From the NCBI GenBank assembly GCA_946402945.1, contig CAMIYB010000002.1, positions 40,415 to 104,414 on the forward strand: a DNA stretch of 64,000 nucleotides, read 5' to 3'. The DNA is from an uncultured Bacteroidales bacterium. Its GTDB lineage: Bacteria > Bacteroidota > Bacteroidia > Bacteroidales > UBA932. Positions 33,247-42,369 of this stretch are shown here, one piece after another (within the stretch, counting starts at the first letter, position 1; every line of letters starts with the position of its first letter). Made by a program: the position numbers and the translations under genes. The notes beneath the pieces are model-generated. The model saw nothing but the letters and a program-made list of their open reading frames with translations, was not told the origin of the DNA and did no database searches.

Positions 33247-34554
33247 CTATTTCTGCCGGATGTAGATCTGGACCGGGCAGCCGGTCAGGTCGAAATGCTC
33301 GCGCAGGCGGTTCTCGAGGAAGCGCTTGTACGGGTCTTTGACGTACTGCGGGAGATTGCAGAAGAAGGCGAAGGACGGGAAGCGCGTCGGCAGCATCGTC
33401 ACATACTTGATCTTGATGTACTTACCTTTCCAGGCCGGCGGCGGGGTCTCCGCGATGTCGGGCAGGAGGGCGTCGTTGAGCTGCGCGGTGCTGATACGGC
33501 GGGAATAGTTGCCATAGACATGGGCCACCTCGCCCAGCACGTCCAGGATGCGGACCTTTTTCAGCACGGAGGTGAACAGGATGGGCACATCGTCGAAGGG
33601 AGCGATGCGGGCGCGGAGGGCCTTCTCGTAATCCCGGAGGGTGTTGGAGTCTTTTTCGAAGGCATCCCACTTGTTGACCACCAGCACGCAGGCCTTGCGG
33701 TTGCGCTGGATCAGGTTGAAGATGCTCATGTCCTGGGACTCCATGCCGGAGGTCGCGTCAATCATCAGCACGCAGACATCCGCCTTTTCGATGGCGCGGA
33801 TGGAACGCATGACGCTGTAGAACTCCAGGTCCTCGCTGACCTTGTTCTTACGGCGCATGCCGGCCGTATCGACCAGCATGAATTCATGGCCGAACTTGTT
33901 GTAATAGGTCTCGATGGAGTCGCGGGTCGTGCCGGCGACGGGCGTCACGATGTTCCGCTCCACGCCCAGGAGGGCATTGGTCAGGGACGACTTGCCGACA
34001 TTCGGCTTGCCGACAATGGCCACACGGGGGATGCCCGCATAGGGATCGGGCGCCTCTTTCTCCTCGGGCAGGCGCCGCATGATTTCGTCCAGCAGGTCGC
34101 CCGTACCGCTGCCGTTGGCGGCGGAAATGGACCAGATCTCCCCCAGTCCGAGGGAATAGAAATCATAGGCGTCGAACTGCTTGGCGCCGGAATCCACCTT
34201 ATTGACACAGAGGACGACGGGCTTGCGGGAGCGGCGGAGCAGGTCGGCGATTTCAGCATCGTAGTCGGTGATGCCGGTCGCGGCCTCGACCATGAAGAGC
34301 ACCAGGTCGGCCTCGTCGATGGCGATGACCACCTGCTTGCGGATTTCCTCCTCGAACACGTCGTCCGAACCGGAGGACCAGCCGCCGGTATCCACGACGG
34401 AGAACTCCCGGCCGCACCACTCGCATTTGCCGTAATGGCGGTCCCGGGTCACGCCGGCGGTCTCGTCGACGATGGCCTGGCGCATCCCGACCAGGCGGTT
34501 GAAAAGGGTGGATTTGCCGACATTCGGCCGTCCTACGATCGCTACAAGTGCCAT
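33247..34554 (-). CDS. der: Ribosome biogenesis GTPase Der (EngA)
   Basis: 435 residues. Two tandem GTPase domains with P-loops GRPNVGKST (residue ~8) and GKPNVGKSS (~181), each with DTGGW or DTAGM switch II and NKVD/NKWD specificity motifs. A C-terminal KH-like domain ends [12 protein letters not shown]. Der is needed for 50S subunit maturation. It is last in a minus-strand run engB, prs, small membrane protein, der. Confidence 0.97.
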   Translation of the reverse strand: MALVAIVGRPNVGKSTLFNRLVGMRQAIVDETAGVTRDRHYGKCEWCGREFSVVDTGGWSSGSDDVFEEEIRKQVVIAIDEADLVLFMVEAATGITDYDAEIADLLRRSRKPVVLCVNKVDSGAKQFDAYDFYSLGLGEIWSISAANGSGTGDLLDEIMRRLPEEKEAPDPYAGIPRVAIVGKPNVGKSSLTNALLGVERNIVTPVAGTTRDSIETYYNKFGHEFMLVDTAGMRRKNKVSEDLEFYSVMRSIRAIEKADVCVLMIDATSGMESQDMSIFNLIQRNRKACVLVVNKWDAFEKDSNTLRDYEKALRARIAPFDDVPILFTSVLKKVRILDVLGEVAHVYGNYSRRISTAQLNDALLPDIAETPPPAWKGKYIKIKYVTMLPTRFPSFAFFCNLPQYVKDPYKRFLENRLREHFDLTGCPVQIYIRQK

Positions 34555-34566
34555 ATCTGAAGGCTG

Positions 34567-34797
34567 TTATTTCTTATATAACCCGCAATCCTTGCAGGCT
34601 TCGGAGTATTGGCCGGAACAAGTCCGGCGCTGGGCTTCGGCGTCATCTTCCTTGTAGCAGCGGATCCCGATCTGACGCATCTGCTCATTGCTTCCGACAT
34701 CCGAATTGGGAAATTCCTTCCCCCGGAAAATGAGGTTGAAGCACATGGCGAAAACGCCGATCCCCAGGAATATCAGGGCTGCGAGGAAGACTTTCAT
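34567..34797 (-). CDS. Small membrane protein with C-terminal cysteines, unknown function
   Basis: 76 residues. One N-terminal membrane helix (VFLAALIFLGIGVFAMCFNL) is followed by a short basic turn (RGKEFPNSDVGSNEQ). The C-terminal tail has CYKEDD, TCSG and ACKDCGLYKK. The cysteines could bind metal or form disulfides if the tail is periplasmic. It lies 5 bases after prs and 12 before der, so it is in their operon. I do not recognise a named family. Confidence 0.75.
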   Translation of the reverse strand: MKVFLAALIFLGIGVFAMCFNLIFRGKEFPNSDVGSNEQMRQIGIRCYKEDDAEAQRRTCSGQYSEACKDCGLYKK

Positions 34798-34802
34798 GCC
34801 GC

Positions 34803-35780
34803 CTAGAAAATAAATTCGGTACTGATGGGCAGGTAGTTATAGACCCGCCGGATGATGTGGGCGAAGGTCCCGGCCATGGACACGACCTTGATCTTGGAGG
34901 TATCCTTGGACGGATCCGCGCTCAGGGGGATGGTGTCGGTGACGATGAGTTCGGTCAGGGCCGACTTCGCGATCCTGTCATAGGCCGGACCGGACATGAC
35001 CGCGTGCGTGCAGCAGGCCCGGACGCTCGCGGCGCCCTTTTCCATGAGCACGTCGGCCGCCTTGGTCAGCGTTCCGGCCGTGTCCACCATGTCGTCCACG
35101 AGGATGATGTTGCGGCCCTCGACTTCGCCGATGGCCGTAATGGAGGCCACCACGTTGGCCTTTTCCCGCGACTTATGGGCGATGATGACCGGGCAGGCCA
35201 GGTCGCGCGCATAGGCGTTGGCCCGCTTGGCCCCGCCCATGTCGGGCGCCGCGATGGAGAGGTTCTTCAGGTGGAGGGACTTGATATAGGGAATGAACAC
35301 ATGGCTGGCGTAAACGTGGTCCACGGGGATATCGAAGAAGCCCTGGATCTGGTCGGCGTGGAGGTCGCAGGTCATGACCCGGTCGGCACCGGCGGCACGC
35401 AGCAGGTTGGCCACCAGTTTGGCGCCGATGGACACGCGGGGCTTGTCCTTGCGGTCCTGGCGGGCCCAGCCGAAATACGGCATCACGGCGATCACCTTCG
35501 AGGCGGAGGCACGCTTGGCGGCATCGATGGTAAGGAGCAACTCCATCAGATTGTCTGCCGGCGGGAAAGTGGACTGGAGGATGAAGACCATCGCTCCGCG
35601 GACGCTTTCGGTGAAAGCCGGCTGGAATTCCCCGTCGCTGAACTGGGAGACTTCCAGGGCGCCCAGGTGGAGTTGGGGCTCATCGGCTTCCTTCCGCTGG
35701 TTGATCGCCTCCACGACCTTCTCCGCGAAATTCCGGGAAGCCCGGCACGCGAAGAGTTCCATTCTGTGTTCGAATTGCAT
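34803..35780 (-). CDS. prs: Ribose-phosphate pyrophosphokinase
   Basis: 325 residues. Typical motifs: GWARQDRKDKPRVSIGAKLV (ATP-binding loop), DLHADQIQGFF, and the PRPP loop IILVDDMVDTAGTLTKAAD. It makes PRPP from ribose-5-phosphate and ATP for nucleotide, His and Trp synthesis. The start is three bases after the engB stop. Confidence 0.96.
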   Translation of the reverse strand: MQFEHRMELFACRASRNFAEKVVEAINQRKEADEPQLHLGALEVSQFSDGEFQPAFTESVRGAMVFILQSTFPPADNLMELLLTIDAAKRASASKVIAVMPYFGWARQDRKDKPRVSIGAKLVANLLRAAGADRVMTCDLHADQIQGFFDIPVDHVYASHVFIPYIKSLHLKNLSIAAPDMGGAKRANAYARDLACPVIIAHKSREKANVVASITAIGEVEGRNIILVDDMVDTAGTLTKAADVLMEKGAASVRACCTHAVMSGPAYDRIAKSALTELIVTDTIPLSADPSKDTSKIKVVSMAGTFAHIIRRVYNYLPISTEFIF

Positions 35781-35783
35781 AAC

Positions 35784-36380
35784 TTATCGAGGATTAAGGA
35801 TTGATTCGATATAGTCCAGCACATCGTCCCGGCCCAGGCCTGACTGGGCGGACGTAATGAAACAGGGAGGAAGACCCTCCCAATATTGAAGCAACTGATT
35901 CTTGTAGGCATCCACCTGGCGCTGCAGGGCCACCGGGCCCAGTTTGTCGCCTTTGGTAAAGAGGATACCGAATGGGATCGCGTTGTCCCGCAGTTCCTGC
36001 ATAAAGTCCAGGTCCACCCGCTGGACATCGTGACGGGCGTCCACCAGCACGAAGATCATCTCCAGTTCCTCCGAGTAGGTGAGGAAGTTGCTGATGATGC
36101 CATGGAGTTTCTCCCGCTCCCGCTGGGACATCTTGGCGAAGCCGTAACCCGGCAGGTCCACCAGGTACCAGGCGTCATTGATAAGGAAATGGTTGACGAG
36201 TTTTGTCTTGCCGGGGGTGGAGGAGGTCATGGCCAGTTTACGACGGCCGCAGAGCATGTTGATCAGGGAAGACTTGCCCACGTTGGAGCGTCCGATGAAG
36301 GCGATTTCGGGCAGTTTCCGGGCGGGCTTCCCTGCGACGGAAACGCTGCTGCCTGCGAATTGTGCCTCCTTGATTTTCAT
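35784..36380 (-). CDS. engB: Ribosome biogenesis GTP-binding protein YsxC/EngB
   Basis: 198 residues from MKIKEAQFAGSSVSV; the track adds twelve codons, but this ATG gives the usual length. P-loop GRSNVGKSSLINMLCG, switch I TPGKT, DLPGYGFAK and TKGDKL motifs identify the family. It assists 50S assembly, as Der does, and the two lie in one gene run. An exact TATCTTTG sits four bases upstream of the ATG. Confidence 0.95.
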   Translation of the reverse strand: MKIKEAQFAGSSVSVAGKPARKLPEIAFIGRSNVGKSSLINMLCGRRKLAMTSSTPGKTKLVNHFLINDAWYLVDLPGYGFAKMSQREREKLHGIISNFLTYSEELEMIFVLVDARHDVQRVDLDFMQELRDNAIPFGILFTKGDKLGPVALQRQVDAYKNQLLQYWEGLPPCFITSAQSGLGRDDVLDYIESILNPR

Positions 36381-36384
36381 ACTG

Positions 36385-36392
36385 CAAAGATA
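36385..36392 (-). promoter_or_regulatory. -7-like element abutting the engB start
   Basis: Minus strand TATCTTTG, exact consensus, followed by CAGT and then ATG. No -33 TTTG is found at 19-21 bp. If used, the mRNA would be leaderless or start inside the gene, so it may be fortuitous. Confidence 0.25.
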
Positions 36393-36451
36393 GCAATTCT
36401 TGCGGGATTCCACCACGGGGACAGATAAAAAAAACGGACCGGCCGGGGCAG

Positions 36452-36859
36452 CTAGTCCGCTTTTTCAAATTTCAACTGGCGTATGTAGTAACTCTTGTCC
36501 TTGCAGGCGACCAGGATGGTCACCCCGAACACTTCCCCGCCGGCCCTGAGGGTGCCGATGGCGTGCCGCGTGTTGCCGCGGGAGGCCGTGCTCGTAACTT
36601 CGAAGGAGCGGGGCGCATAGGTCTCAAAGAAGGATTTGACGATTTGCCGGGCCTGGTTGCGGCTGGCGACGCTGGTGCTGGAGAGGACGGTGATCTCGAG
36701 ATTGTCGGCGAACCAGGCGGCGAGCGATTCGGAATCGGCCGTCCGGATGTATTTTGCGATGGGCTGGAATACATCCGCGCCCTCGCCGCTCTGTGCGGCG
36801 GCGCCGGGGGCAAGGAGCATCGCGAGGGATGCGGCTATGAGTACAAAAATTTTCTTCAT
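36452..36859 (-). CDS. DUF4783-type secreted protein
   Basis: 135 residues with a cleavable signal (MKKIFVLIAASLAMLLAPGAAAQ). The rest is one small alpha+beta domain, ADVFQPIAKYIRTADSESLA...WFADNLEITVL...RQIVKSFFETYAP, with the cystatin/NTF2-like look of DUF4783 proteins, which are common in Bacteroidota next to engB or rlmH-like genes. No catalytic motif is evident. Function unknown; likely periplasmic. Confidence 0.8.
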   Translation of the reverse strand: MKKIFVLIAASLAMLLAPGAAAQSGEGADVFQPIAKYIRTADSESLAAWFADNLEITVLSSTSVASRNQARQIVKSFFETYAPRSFEVTSTASRGNTRHAIGTLRAGGEVFGVTILVACKDKSYYIRQLKFEKAD

Positions 36860-36876
36860 CCAGGCATGGAATCTCC

Positions 36877-36903
36877 GGCGCGGAATGTTGCAAATTCCGC
36901 GCC
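36877..36903. promoter_or_regulatory. Perfect 10-bp inverted repeat overlapping the rlmH promoter
   Basis: GGCGCGGAAT-gttgcaa-ATTCCGCGCC. It lies between the divergent DUF4783 and rlmH genes and contains the -33 TTG of rlmH, so it could be a repressor operator. There is no U-tract on either side, so it is not a terminator. Confidence 0.45.
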
Positions 36904-36918
36904 ACGTCCTTATCTTTG
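36888..36918 (+). promoter_or_regulatory. Promoter of rlmH
   Basis: TTG at 36888-36890, 20 bp spacer, TATCTTTG at 36911-36918, 23 bases before the rlmH ATG. Both boxes and the spacing fit the Bacteroidales primary sigma consensus. Confidence 0.65.
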
Positions 36919-36941
36919 CGAAAACGTAACGGAAAGCGACG

Positions 36942-37415
36942 ATGCGGATTACCTTGCGCGTAATCGGAAAGACCGATGTAAAATGGGTCAGGGAGGGCCT
37001 CGGACTGTATGTCTCGCGGCTGGCGCACTATGTCCCTTTCGCCCTGGAAGAAATTCCCGAGCCGAAGTTCACCGCCGCCGCTACCCAGGCGTCGGTCCGG
37101 GAGAAGGAGGGGGAGCTGCTGCTCTCCGGCCTGAAACCTTCCGACGAAGTCATCCTGCTGGACGAGCGCGGCGCGCAGATGCGCAGCGTCGATTTCGCCC
37201 GTTACCTGCAGGACAAACTCTCCCGCGGCGGCCGCAACCTGCTCTTCCTGGTCGGCGGTCCCTATGGCTTCTCCCAGGCCGTCTATGACAGGGCCGACGG
37301 TAAACTGTCGCTCTCGGAGATGACCTTCTCCCACCAGATGGTCCGGGTCGTGTTCGCCGAGCAACTCTACCGGGCCTGCACCATCCTGAAAGGCGAACCT
37401 TATCACCATGAGTAA
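36942..37415 (+). CDS. rlmH: 23S rRNA pseudouridine-1915 N3-methyltransferase
   Basis: 157 residues. SPOUT-fold motifs: EVILLDERGAQMRSVDFARYL, FLVGGPYGFSQAVYDRAD with the SAM-binding GGP(Y/F)G loop, and the C-terminal knot LSLSEMTFSHQMVRVVFAEQLYRA ending YHHE. RlmH methylates Psi1915 in helix 69 of the assembled ribosome. It overlaps the following kinase gene by eight bases. Confidence 0.97.
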   Translation: MRITLRVIGKTDVKWVREGLGLYVSRLAHYVPFALEEIPEPKFTAAATQASVREKEGELLLSGLKPSDEVILLDERGAQMRSVDFARYLQDKLSRGGRNLLFLVGGPYGFSQAVYDRADGKLSLSEMTFSHQMVRVVFAEQLYRACTILKGEPYHHE

Positions 37416-40400
37416 GAAAGGACATACCTGGCTGGGACGCTATTTTTGGCTGGTGCTGATCGGCATCGCCGGGGTGCTGCTCGGCGTCTCCGTGCTTTCG
37501 AAGCGCGGGACGGACCTGTCCGACCTGGCCACGCGCCGCTTCTCCTGGCGGGTCACCGAACGGGTGAACCGGCTGGAATCCTACATGGACGAGGTCCTGG
37601 CGCTGCCGCGCGGGGTCTGGCCGAACCTGGCCGACCTGCCTGAGGATATGGTCATCTACCGTTACGACGACGACACCCTCAAGGCCTGGTGCCACCAGTT
37701 CTCCCTGGACAATGACGACGTCGCCTCCGACTACCGCATCGAGCGCCTGACCGCCCGGCGTTTCAATCTGGTCTCCCCGCTCCGGGATGTGGACACTTCC
37801 CTGAGTTATGTCAACATGGGCCCGCAATGGTACCTGGTCAAGATGAAGGAAGACGGGCGGGGCCGGCGGGTCTATGGCGGCCTCCAGGTCCGCAACACCC
37901 TCGACCGCCGGAGTTACAACGGGGTCAATCCGCGCCTGAAACTCTCCGACCGTTTCGCCGTCTATCCGGTATCGACGGCCGGCGGCGCGACCGTTTCCGT
38001 GGAGGGCATCCCCCTGCTGAAAATTATCCAGGAAAACGCCCGTGTGATGCCCCTGGTGCCGGATGCCGGCATCCTCTGGCTGTCGCTCCTCCTGGTGCTG
38101 ACGGGTCTTTTCTTCTACCTGCACCGCCAGGGCAGTCTGCGGGACGGCTATGTCTGCGCGGCGGCCATGACCTTCGCCATGGGGCTGTTCTATCTGCTCG
38201 GGCGCGGGATGCAGGGCATGTCCGACCTCTTCTCGCCGACGGTCTATGCCGGAGGGCCCTTCCTCTTCTCGCTGGGGGCGGTGCTGATCGTCAATACCTG
38301 GCTGACCTGCCTGGTCATCTGCCTGTCCATGGTCCAGTTGCCGCTGCTGCGGCGGCTGCGGGCGGGCGGCGCCCTGCCCCGGCGCCTTTTCGCGGGCGGC
38401 CTCTGCCTCTTCATCGCTTTGCTGGCCTACTACATCCACGCGACCTTCCGCAGCATCATCGCCAACTCCAACATCACGCTGGAACTCTATAAGATCCGCG
38501 ACCTGAGCCGTTTCACGGCCTATGTCTATTTCTCCTACCTCTGCCTGATGGCCAGCATCCCCCTGCTGCTCCAGATCCTGGGGCGGCTGCTCCGGAAGGG
38601 GAAGAAACGGCGGATCGATGTCTTCTCGCGGACGGGTCGCCTGCTCTTTGCCTTCCTGTCCACCTGCTACCTGCTGACGGCCTCCTCCGTGCTGGGTTTC
38701 CGCCGGGAAGCCAGCCGCGCCGACATCTGGGCCAACCGCCTGGCCATGGACCGCAACCTCGGCTTCGAATTGCAGTTGCGGCGCATGGAGCGGGCCATCG
38801 CCTCCGATCCGGTCATCCCTTCCCTGCTGGCCTTCGACACGGACTATCGCATCTCCCTGGGCCGGATCATGGAAAATTACATGCACCGCCTGCCCCAGGA
38901 GTACGACATCAGTCTCTACATGTTCCGGGACGACGATTCCGACCCCGGTACGCTCCAGTACTACAACGACCGTATCCGCCAGGGATTCGCGCTTCCGGAC
39001 AGTTCCCGCTTTTTCTATTCCCGCTCCGGCAACGGCAGGGCGCGCTACACGGGTGTCTTTGCCTATTACACCCCTTCCATCGGCGTGACGACCCTGCTTG
39101 TCGGCATCGATTCCAATGCCGACAAGGAAGGCCGCGGCTACACGGCCGCCCTGGGGGACAACCGCTCCGGCGGGCTGGTCCTCCCGCGCGATTATTCTTA
39201 TGGGAAATACCTGGAAGATAAACTGATCAGTTACAATGGCGACTACGCCTACCCGACCATTCTCTCGGGCCGGCTCAAGTCCCTTGCCGACGAGGTGGAG
39301 GACAGCGGCCAGACCAGTCTCGACCGCTATGTCCACTTCCTCACCCGCATCTCCGACGACGAGTGCGTCATCGTGTCGCGGCCGGCGGAAGGCCTGACCC
39401 AGTACATGGTGGCGGGCCTGCTGATTTTCCTGCTGTCTTTCTTCGGCATCAACGTCCCCCTGCTGATGCGGCCGCGCCGGAGCGCATTCGACCGCAATTA
39501 TTACAAGCAGCGCATCAACATCCTGCTCTTCTTCTCCCTGGTGGCCACCCTCGTCGCCATGGCCGTCATCAGCGTCCTCTTCGTCTATCGGCGCAACGAG
39601 GCCAACCTCCAGCGCCTGATGACGGACCGCATCAACACGGTCCAGTCGCTGGTGGAGGCGCGCAGCCGCTCCTTCACCGGGCCGGCGGATTTCCTCTCGC
39701 AGGAATTCAGCGGCATCCTGGCCAGCATCGGCGATTACACCCATTCCGACATCACCCTCTACGGCACGGACGGCAAGGTGCTGCGCTCCACGGCGCCGGA
39801 GTTCTTCGAGCGGATGGTTCTCGGGTCGCGCCTGGACGAGGATGCCTTCCGGGAGATCATGTTCCTCAACCGGCGCTACTTCATCCACAAGGAGGAAGTG
39901 TCCGGAAGGAGTTTCTACGCGCTCTACGCCCCGATTTTCGGGACGGAGGGGCAGATGCTCGCCATCGTCTGCGCCCCGTACACCGACTCAGGCCTGGAGT
40001 TCCGGGAGGAAGCGGTGTTCCATGCGGTGTTCATCATCACCGTATTCTTCCTGCTGCTCATCCTGACGCGCTTCCTCTCGATCAAGGTCACCGACAAGAT
40101 GTTCCGCCCCCTGGTGGAGATGGGCGGGAAGATGTCCGCGGCCCGCACCGAGGGACTGGAGTACATCATGTATGACCGGGAGGACGAGATCACGGCGCTG
40201 GTCCGCTCCTACAACCTCATGGTGCACGACGTGAGCGAAAGCAGCAAGCAACTGGCCCAGGTCGAGCGTGACAAGGCCTGGAGCGAGATGGCCCGGCAGG
40301 TGGCCCATGAGATCAAGAATCCGCTGACGCCCATCAAGTTGCAGATCCAGCGCATCATCCGCCTGCGCGAGCGCCATGCCCCGGACTGGGAAGAGAAATT

Positions 40401-40974
40401 CGACTCCATCGTTCCCGTCATCATGGACAGCATCGATTCGCTGACCGACACGGCCAATGAATTCTCCACCTTCGCCCGGCTCTACAGCGAGGAACCGGTC
40501 GATATCGACCTGTACCGGCTGGTCGCCGACCAGGTGGCCCTTTTCGACGAGAAGGACAACATCCACCTCGAGTTCATCGGCCTGAAAGACGCCGTGGTCT
40601 CCGGTCCGAAGCCCCAGTTGACCCGCGTGATCGTCAACCTGCTCACCAATGCGGTCCAGGCGGTGGAGAACCAGCAGCGGGAGGAGCGCGAGGCGGGCCG
40701 CACCCCGGAGATGGGGCAGATCCACGTGTCCCTGCGCAACTCCTCCCGGGATGGTTTCTACGACATCGTGGTGGAGGACAACGGCCCCGGCGTCCGAGAC
40801 GAGAACCGCAGCCGTCTCTTCACCCCGAACTTCACCACCAAGACCGGCGGGACGGGCCTCGGATTGGCCATCTGCAAGAACATCCTGGAGCGTTGCGGCG
40901 GCGAAATCTTCTATGCCCGCGCCTTCACCCTCGGCGGCGCCTCCTTTACTGTCCGGTTCCCGAAGAAAAAATAG
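37408..40974 (+). CDS. Large NtrY-like membrane sensor histidine kinase
   Basis: 1188 residues. First membrane helix ~11-31, a periplasmic segment, then a cluster of helices (~215-340, LWLSLLLVLTGLFFYLHRQG) and a second large extracytoplasmic region (~430-660). More helices and another periplasmic stretch follow, then a HAMP linker after FLLLILTRFLSIKV. The kinase core begins KAWSEMARQVAHEIKNPLTP with the His at ~967; N-box NLLTNAVQAV, G1 VEDNGPGV and G2 GTGLGLAIC are intact. The HEIKNPLTPIKLQIQR form is that of NtrY-type kinases. It is unusually large. The likely partner is the NtrX-like regulator 3.7 kb downstream. Confidence 0.9.
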   Translation: MSKKGHTWLGRYFWLVLIGIAGVLLGVSVLSKRGTDLSDLATRRFSWRVTERVNRLESYMDEVLALPRGVWPNLADLPEDMVIYRYDDDTLKAWCHQFSLDNDDVASDYRIERLTARRFNLVSPLRDVDTSLSYVNMGPQWYLVKMKEDGRGRRVYGGLQVRNTLDRRSYNGVNPRLKLSDRFAVYPVSTAGGATVSVEGIPLLKIIQENARVMPLVPDAGILWLSLLLVLTGLFFYLHRQGSLRDGYVCAAAMTFAMGLFYLLGRGMQGMSDLFSPTVYAGGPFLFSLGAVLIVNTWLTCLVICLSMVQLPLLRRLRAGGALPRRLFAGGLCLFIALLAYYIHATFRSIIANSNITLELYKIRDLSRFTAYVYFSYLCLMASIPLLLQILGRLLRKGKKRRIDVFSRTGRLLFAFLSTCYLLTASSVLGFRREASRADIWANRLAMDRNLGFELQLRRMERAIASDPVIPSLLAFDTDYRISLGRIMENYMHRLPQEYDISLYMFRDDDSDPGTLQYYNDRIRQGFALPDSSRFFYSRSGNGRARYTGVFAYYTPSIGVTTLLVGIDSNADKEGRGYTAALGDNRSGGLVLPRDYSYGKYLEDKLISYNGDYAYPTILSGRLKSLADEVEDSGQTSLDRYVHFLTRISDDECVIVSRPAEGLTQYMVAGLLIFLLSFFGINVPLLMRPRRSAFDRNYYKQRINILLFFSLVATLVAMAVISVLFVYRRNEANLQRLMTDRINTVQSLVEARSRSFTGPADFLSQEFSGILASIGDYTHSDITLYGTDGKVLRSTAPEFFERMVLGSRLDEDAFREIMFLNRRYFIHKEEVSGRSFYALYAPIFGTEGQMLAIVCAPYTDSGLEFREEAVFHAVFIITVFFLLLILTRFLSIKVTDKMFRPLVEMGGKMSAARTEGLEYIMYDREDEITALVRSYNLMVHDVSESSKQLAQVERDKAWSEMARQVAHEIKNPLTPIKLQIQRIIRLRERHAPDWEEKFDSIVPVIMDSIDSLTDTANEFSTFARLYSEEPVDIDLYRLVADQVALFDEKDNIHLEFIGLKDAVVSGPKPQLTRVIVNLLTNAVQAVENQQREEREAGRTPEMGQIHVSLRNSSRDGFYDIVVEDNGPGVRDENRSRLFTPNFTTKTGGTGLGLAICKNILERCGGEIFYARAFTLGGASFTVRFPKKK

Positions 40975-40992
40975 GGAATTCTTTCGTAATCA

Positions 40993-42363
40993 CTATATCG
41001 CCAGGCGGAAACCGAAGGTGCCCTTGATGTTGACGGCGGGCATCTTGGAACGGTTGGCGATGCGGCAGGCATCCCAGGGGCTGGCGCAACTGCCGCCGCG
41101 CTGGACGTGCCACTCGGAACCGGCTTCCGCTTCCTGCCCGTAGAGGGCGAAACGGTCCTGGCACCATTCCCAGGCATTGCCGGACATGTCGTAGAGGTTC
41201 AACTCGTTGGGCCGCTTGCTGCGCACATTGACGGGCTTGCCGTCGGTGTTTTTGGTGTAGGCGGCCACGGAGCCGATGTCGCCGGAACCGGCATAACGGG
41301 TGCCCCGGGACTTGTTGCCGCCGCGGGCGGCATACTCCCATTCCGCTTCGGTCGGAAGACGGAACTTCCTGCCGCTCAGTTCATTGAGTTTCAGGATAAA
41401 CATCTGGGCCGCATACCAGGACACATTGATGACGGGCTTGTCGGGGAACTTCTCATAGTTGCCGATGGGCAGGGAGCCCATGATGGCAAGCCACTGCCCG
41501 ACGGTCACCTCGGTCTGGCAGATTTCGAAATCTTCCACGGTGACTTCGTGGACGGGCTTCTCATCATCGCCGGCCTGCTCTTCCTGCTCCGCGGTGGCGC
41601 CCATCCGGAAACTTCCGCCCTTGACGGCGATCATGTTGAACTTTACCCCGGCCACGGAAACCGTCTCGTTGGCGCAGACCTGCTCCCTTTCGGGCTGCTG
41701 CTCCACAATGGCTTTCAGGACGGCCTCAGGGCAGGATTCGCCCGTCACGACCGCGAGCCGGAACGTCAGGGCACCGGCCTTGGTATAGGGCGCGACGCCT
41801 TCGCGGCTGAGCGCCGTGCGGACGACACCCAGAGAACCCTCGGAGGGTCCCGCGGGATTGCGGGTAAGCCCATCGGCGGGCGTGTCGGCGAAAAGGTCGG
41901 AGCACCATTCACGGGTGCCGGCGACCGGTGCGAATACGCCGCGGCCGACAGCATACTCCCACATCGCTTCCGTCGGAAGGACGAAGGGAACGCCTGTCAT
42001 CTTCGCGAGTTTCCGGGTAAATTTCACGGCATCCTCATAGGAGACCCGGTCCACGGGCAGATGGTCGGCCTGGGTCGAGGAAGGGTTCTTCCCCATGACC
42101 GCGGTCCAGAGAGCCTGGGAAACGGGTTCCGTGCTGATTCCATAGCCGTCGAGCACGACCTGGTGGTGCTGGGCCGCGCCTTTGATCTTGCGAAGGTCGG
42201 CCTGGGCGCCCATCGTGAAGGTTCCGCCGGGAATCCCGGCCATCCGGAAACTGACGCCTCCGGCCTCATAGGTTTCCTGCAGGTCCACCGGCCCGGAAAC
42301 CGTGCGGCCTCCGCCGCAGGCGACCGCGACGAAGGCCAGCAGAAGGTAAAACACCTTTTTCAT
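40993..42363 (-). CDS. Lipoprotein with two tandem SUMF1 (formylglycine-enzyme-like) domains
   Basis: 456 residues, lipoprotein signal MKKVFYLLLAFVAVACGGG. Domain 1 (~35-200): GGTFTMGAQ, STEPVSQALWTAVMG, FVLPTEAMWEYAVG, TREWCSDLF. Domain 2 (~235-455): GGSFRMGATAEQEEQ, ICQTEVTVGQWLAIMG, FRLPTEAEWEYAARGG, LYDMSGNAWEWCQD, RGGSCASPWDACRIANR, GTFGFRLAI. Domain 1 has lost the RGGS block. True formylglycine-generating enzymes oxidise sulfatase cysteines; surface SUMF1 proteins in Bacteroidota, such as the GldK/gliding type, are often structural. No sulfatase is in the window. It follows efp by six bases. Confidence 0.87.
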   Translation of the reverse strand: MKKVFYLLLAFVAVACGGGRTVSGPVDLQETYEAGGVSFRMAGIPGGTFTMGAQADLRKIKGAAQHHQVVLDGYGISTEPVSQALWTAVMGKNPSSTQADHLPVDRVSYEDAVKFTRKLAKMTGVPFVLPTEAMWEYAVGRGVFAPVAGTREWCSDLFADTPADGLTRNPAGPSEGSLGVVRTALSREGVAPYTKAGALTFRLAVVTGESCPEAVLKAIVEQQPEREQVCANETVSVAGVKFNMIAVKGGSFRMGATAEQEEQAGDDEKPVHEVTVEDFEICQTEVTVGQWLAIMGSLPIGNYEKFPDKPVINVSWYAAQMFILKLNELSGRKFRLPTEAEWEYAARGGNKSRGTRYAGSGDIGSVAAYTKNTDGKPVNVRSKRPNELNLYDMSGNAWEWCQDRFALYGQEAEAGSEWHVQRGGSCASPWDACRIANRSKMPAVNIKGTFGFRLAI

Positions 42364-42369
42364 AAGACT

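Noticed and set aside
37150-39888. 912-residue minus-strand ORF
   Set aside because: Antisense to the NtrY-like kinase, with no recognisable domain.
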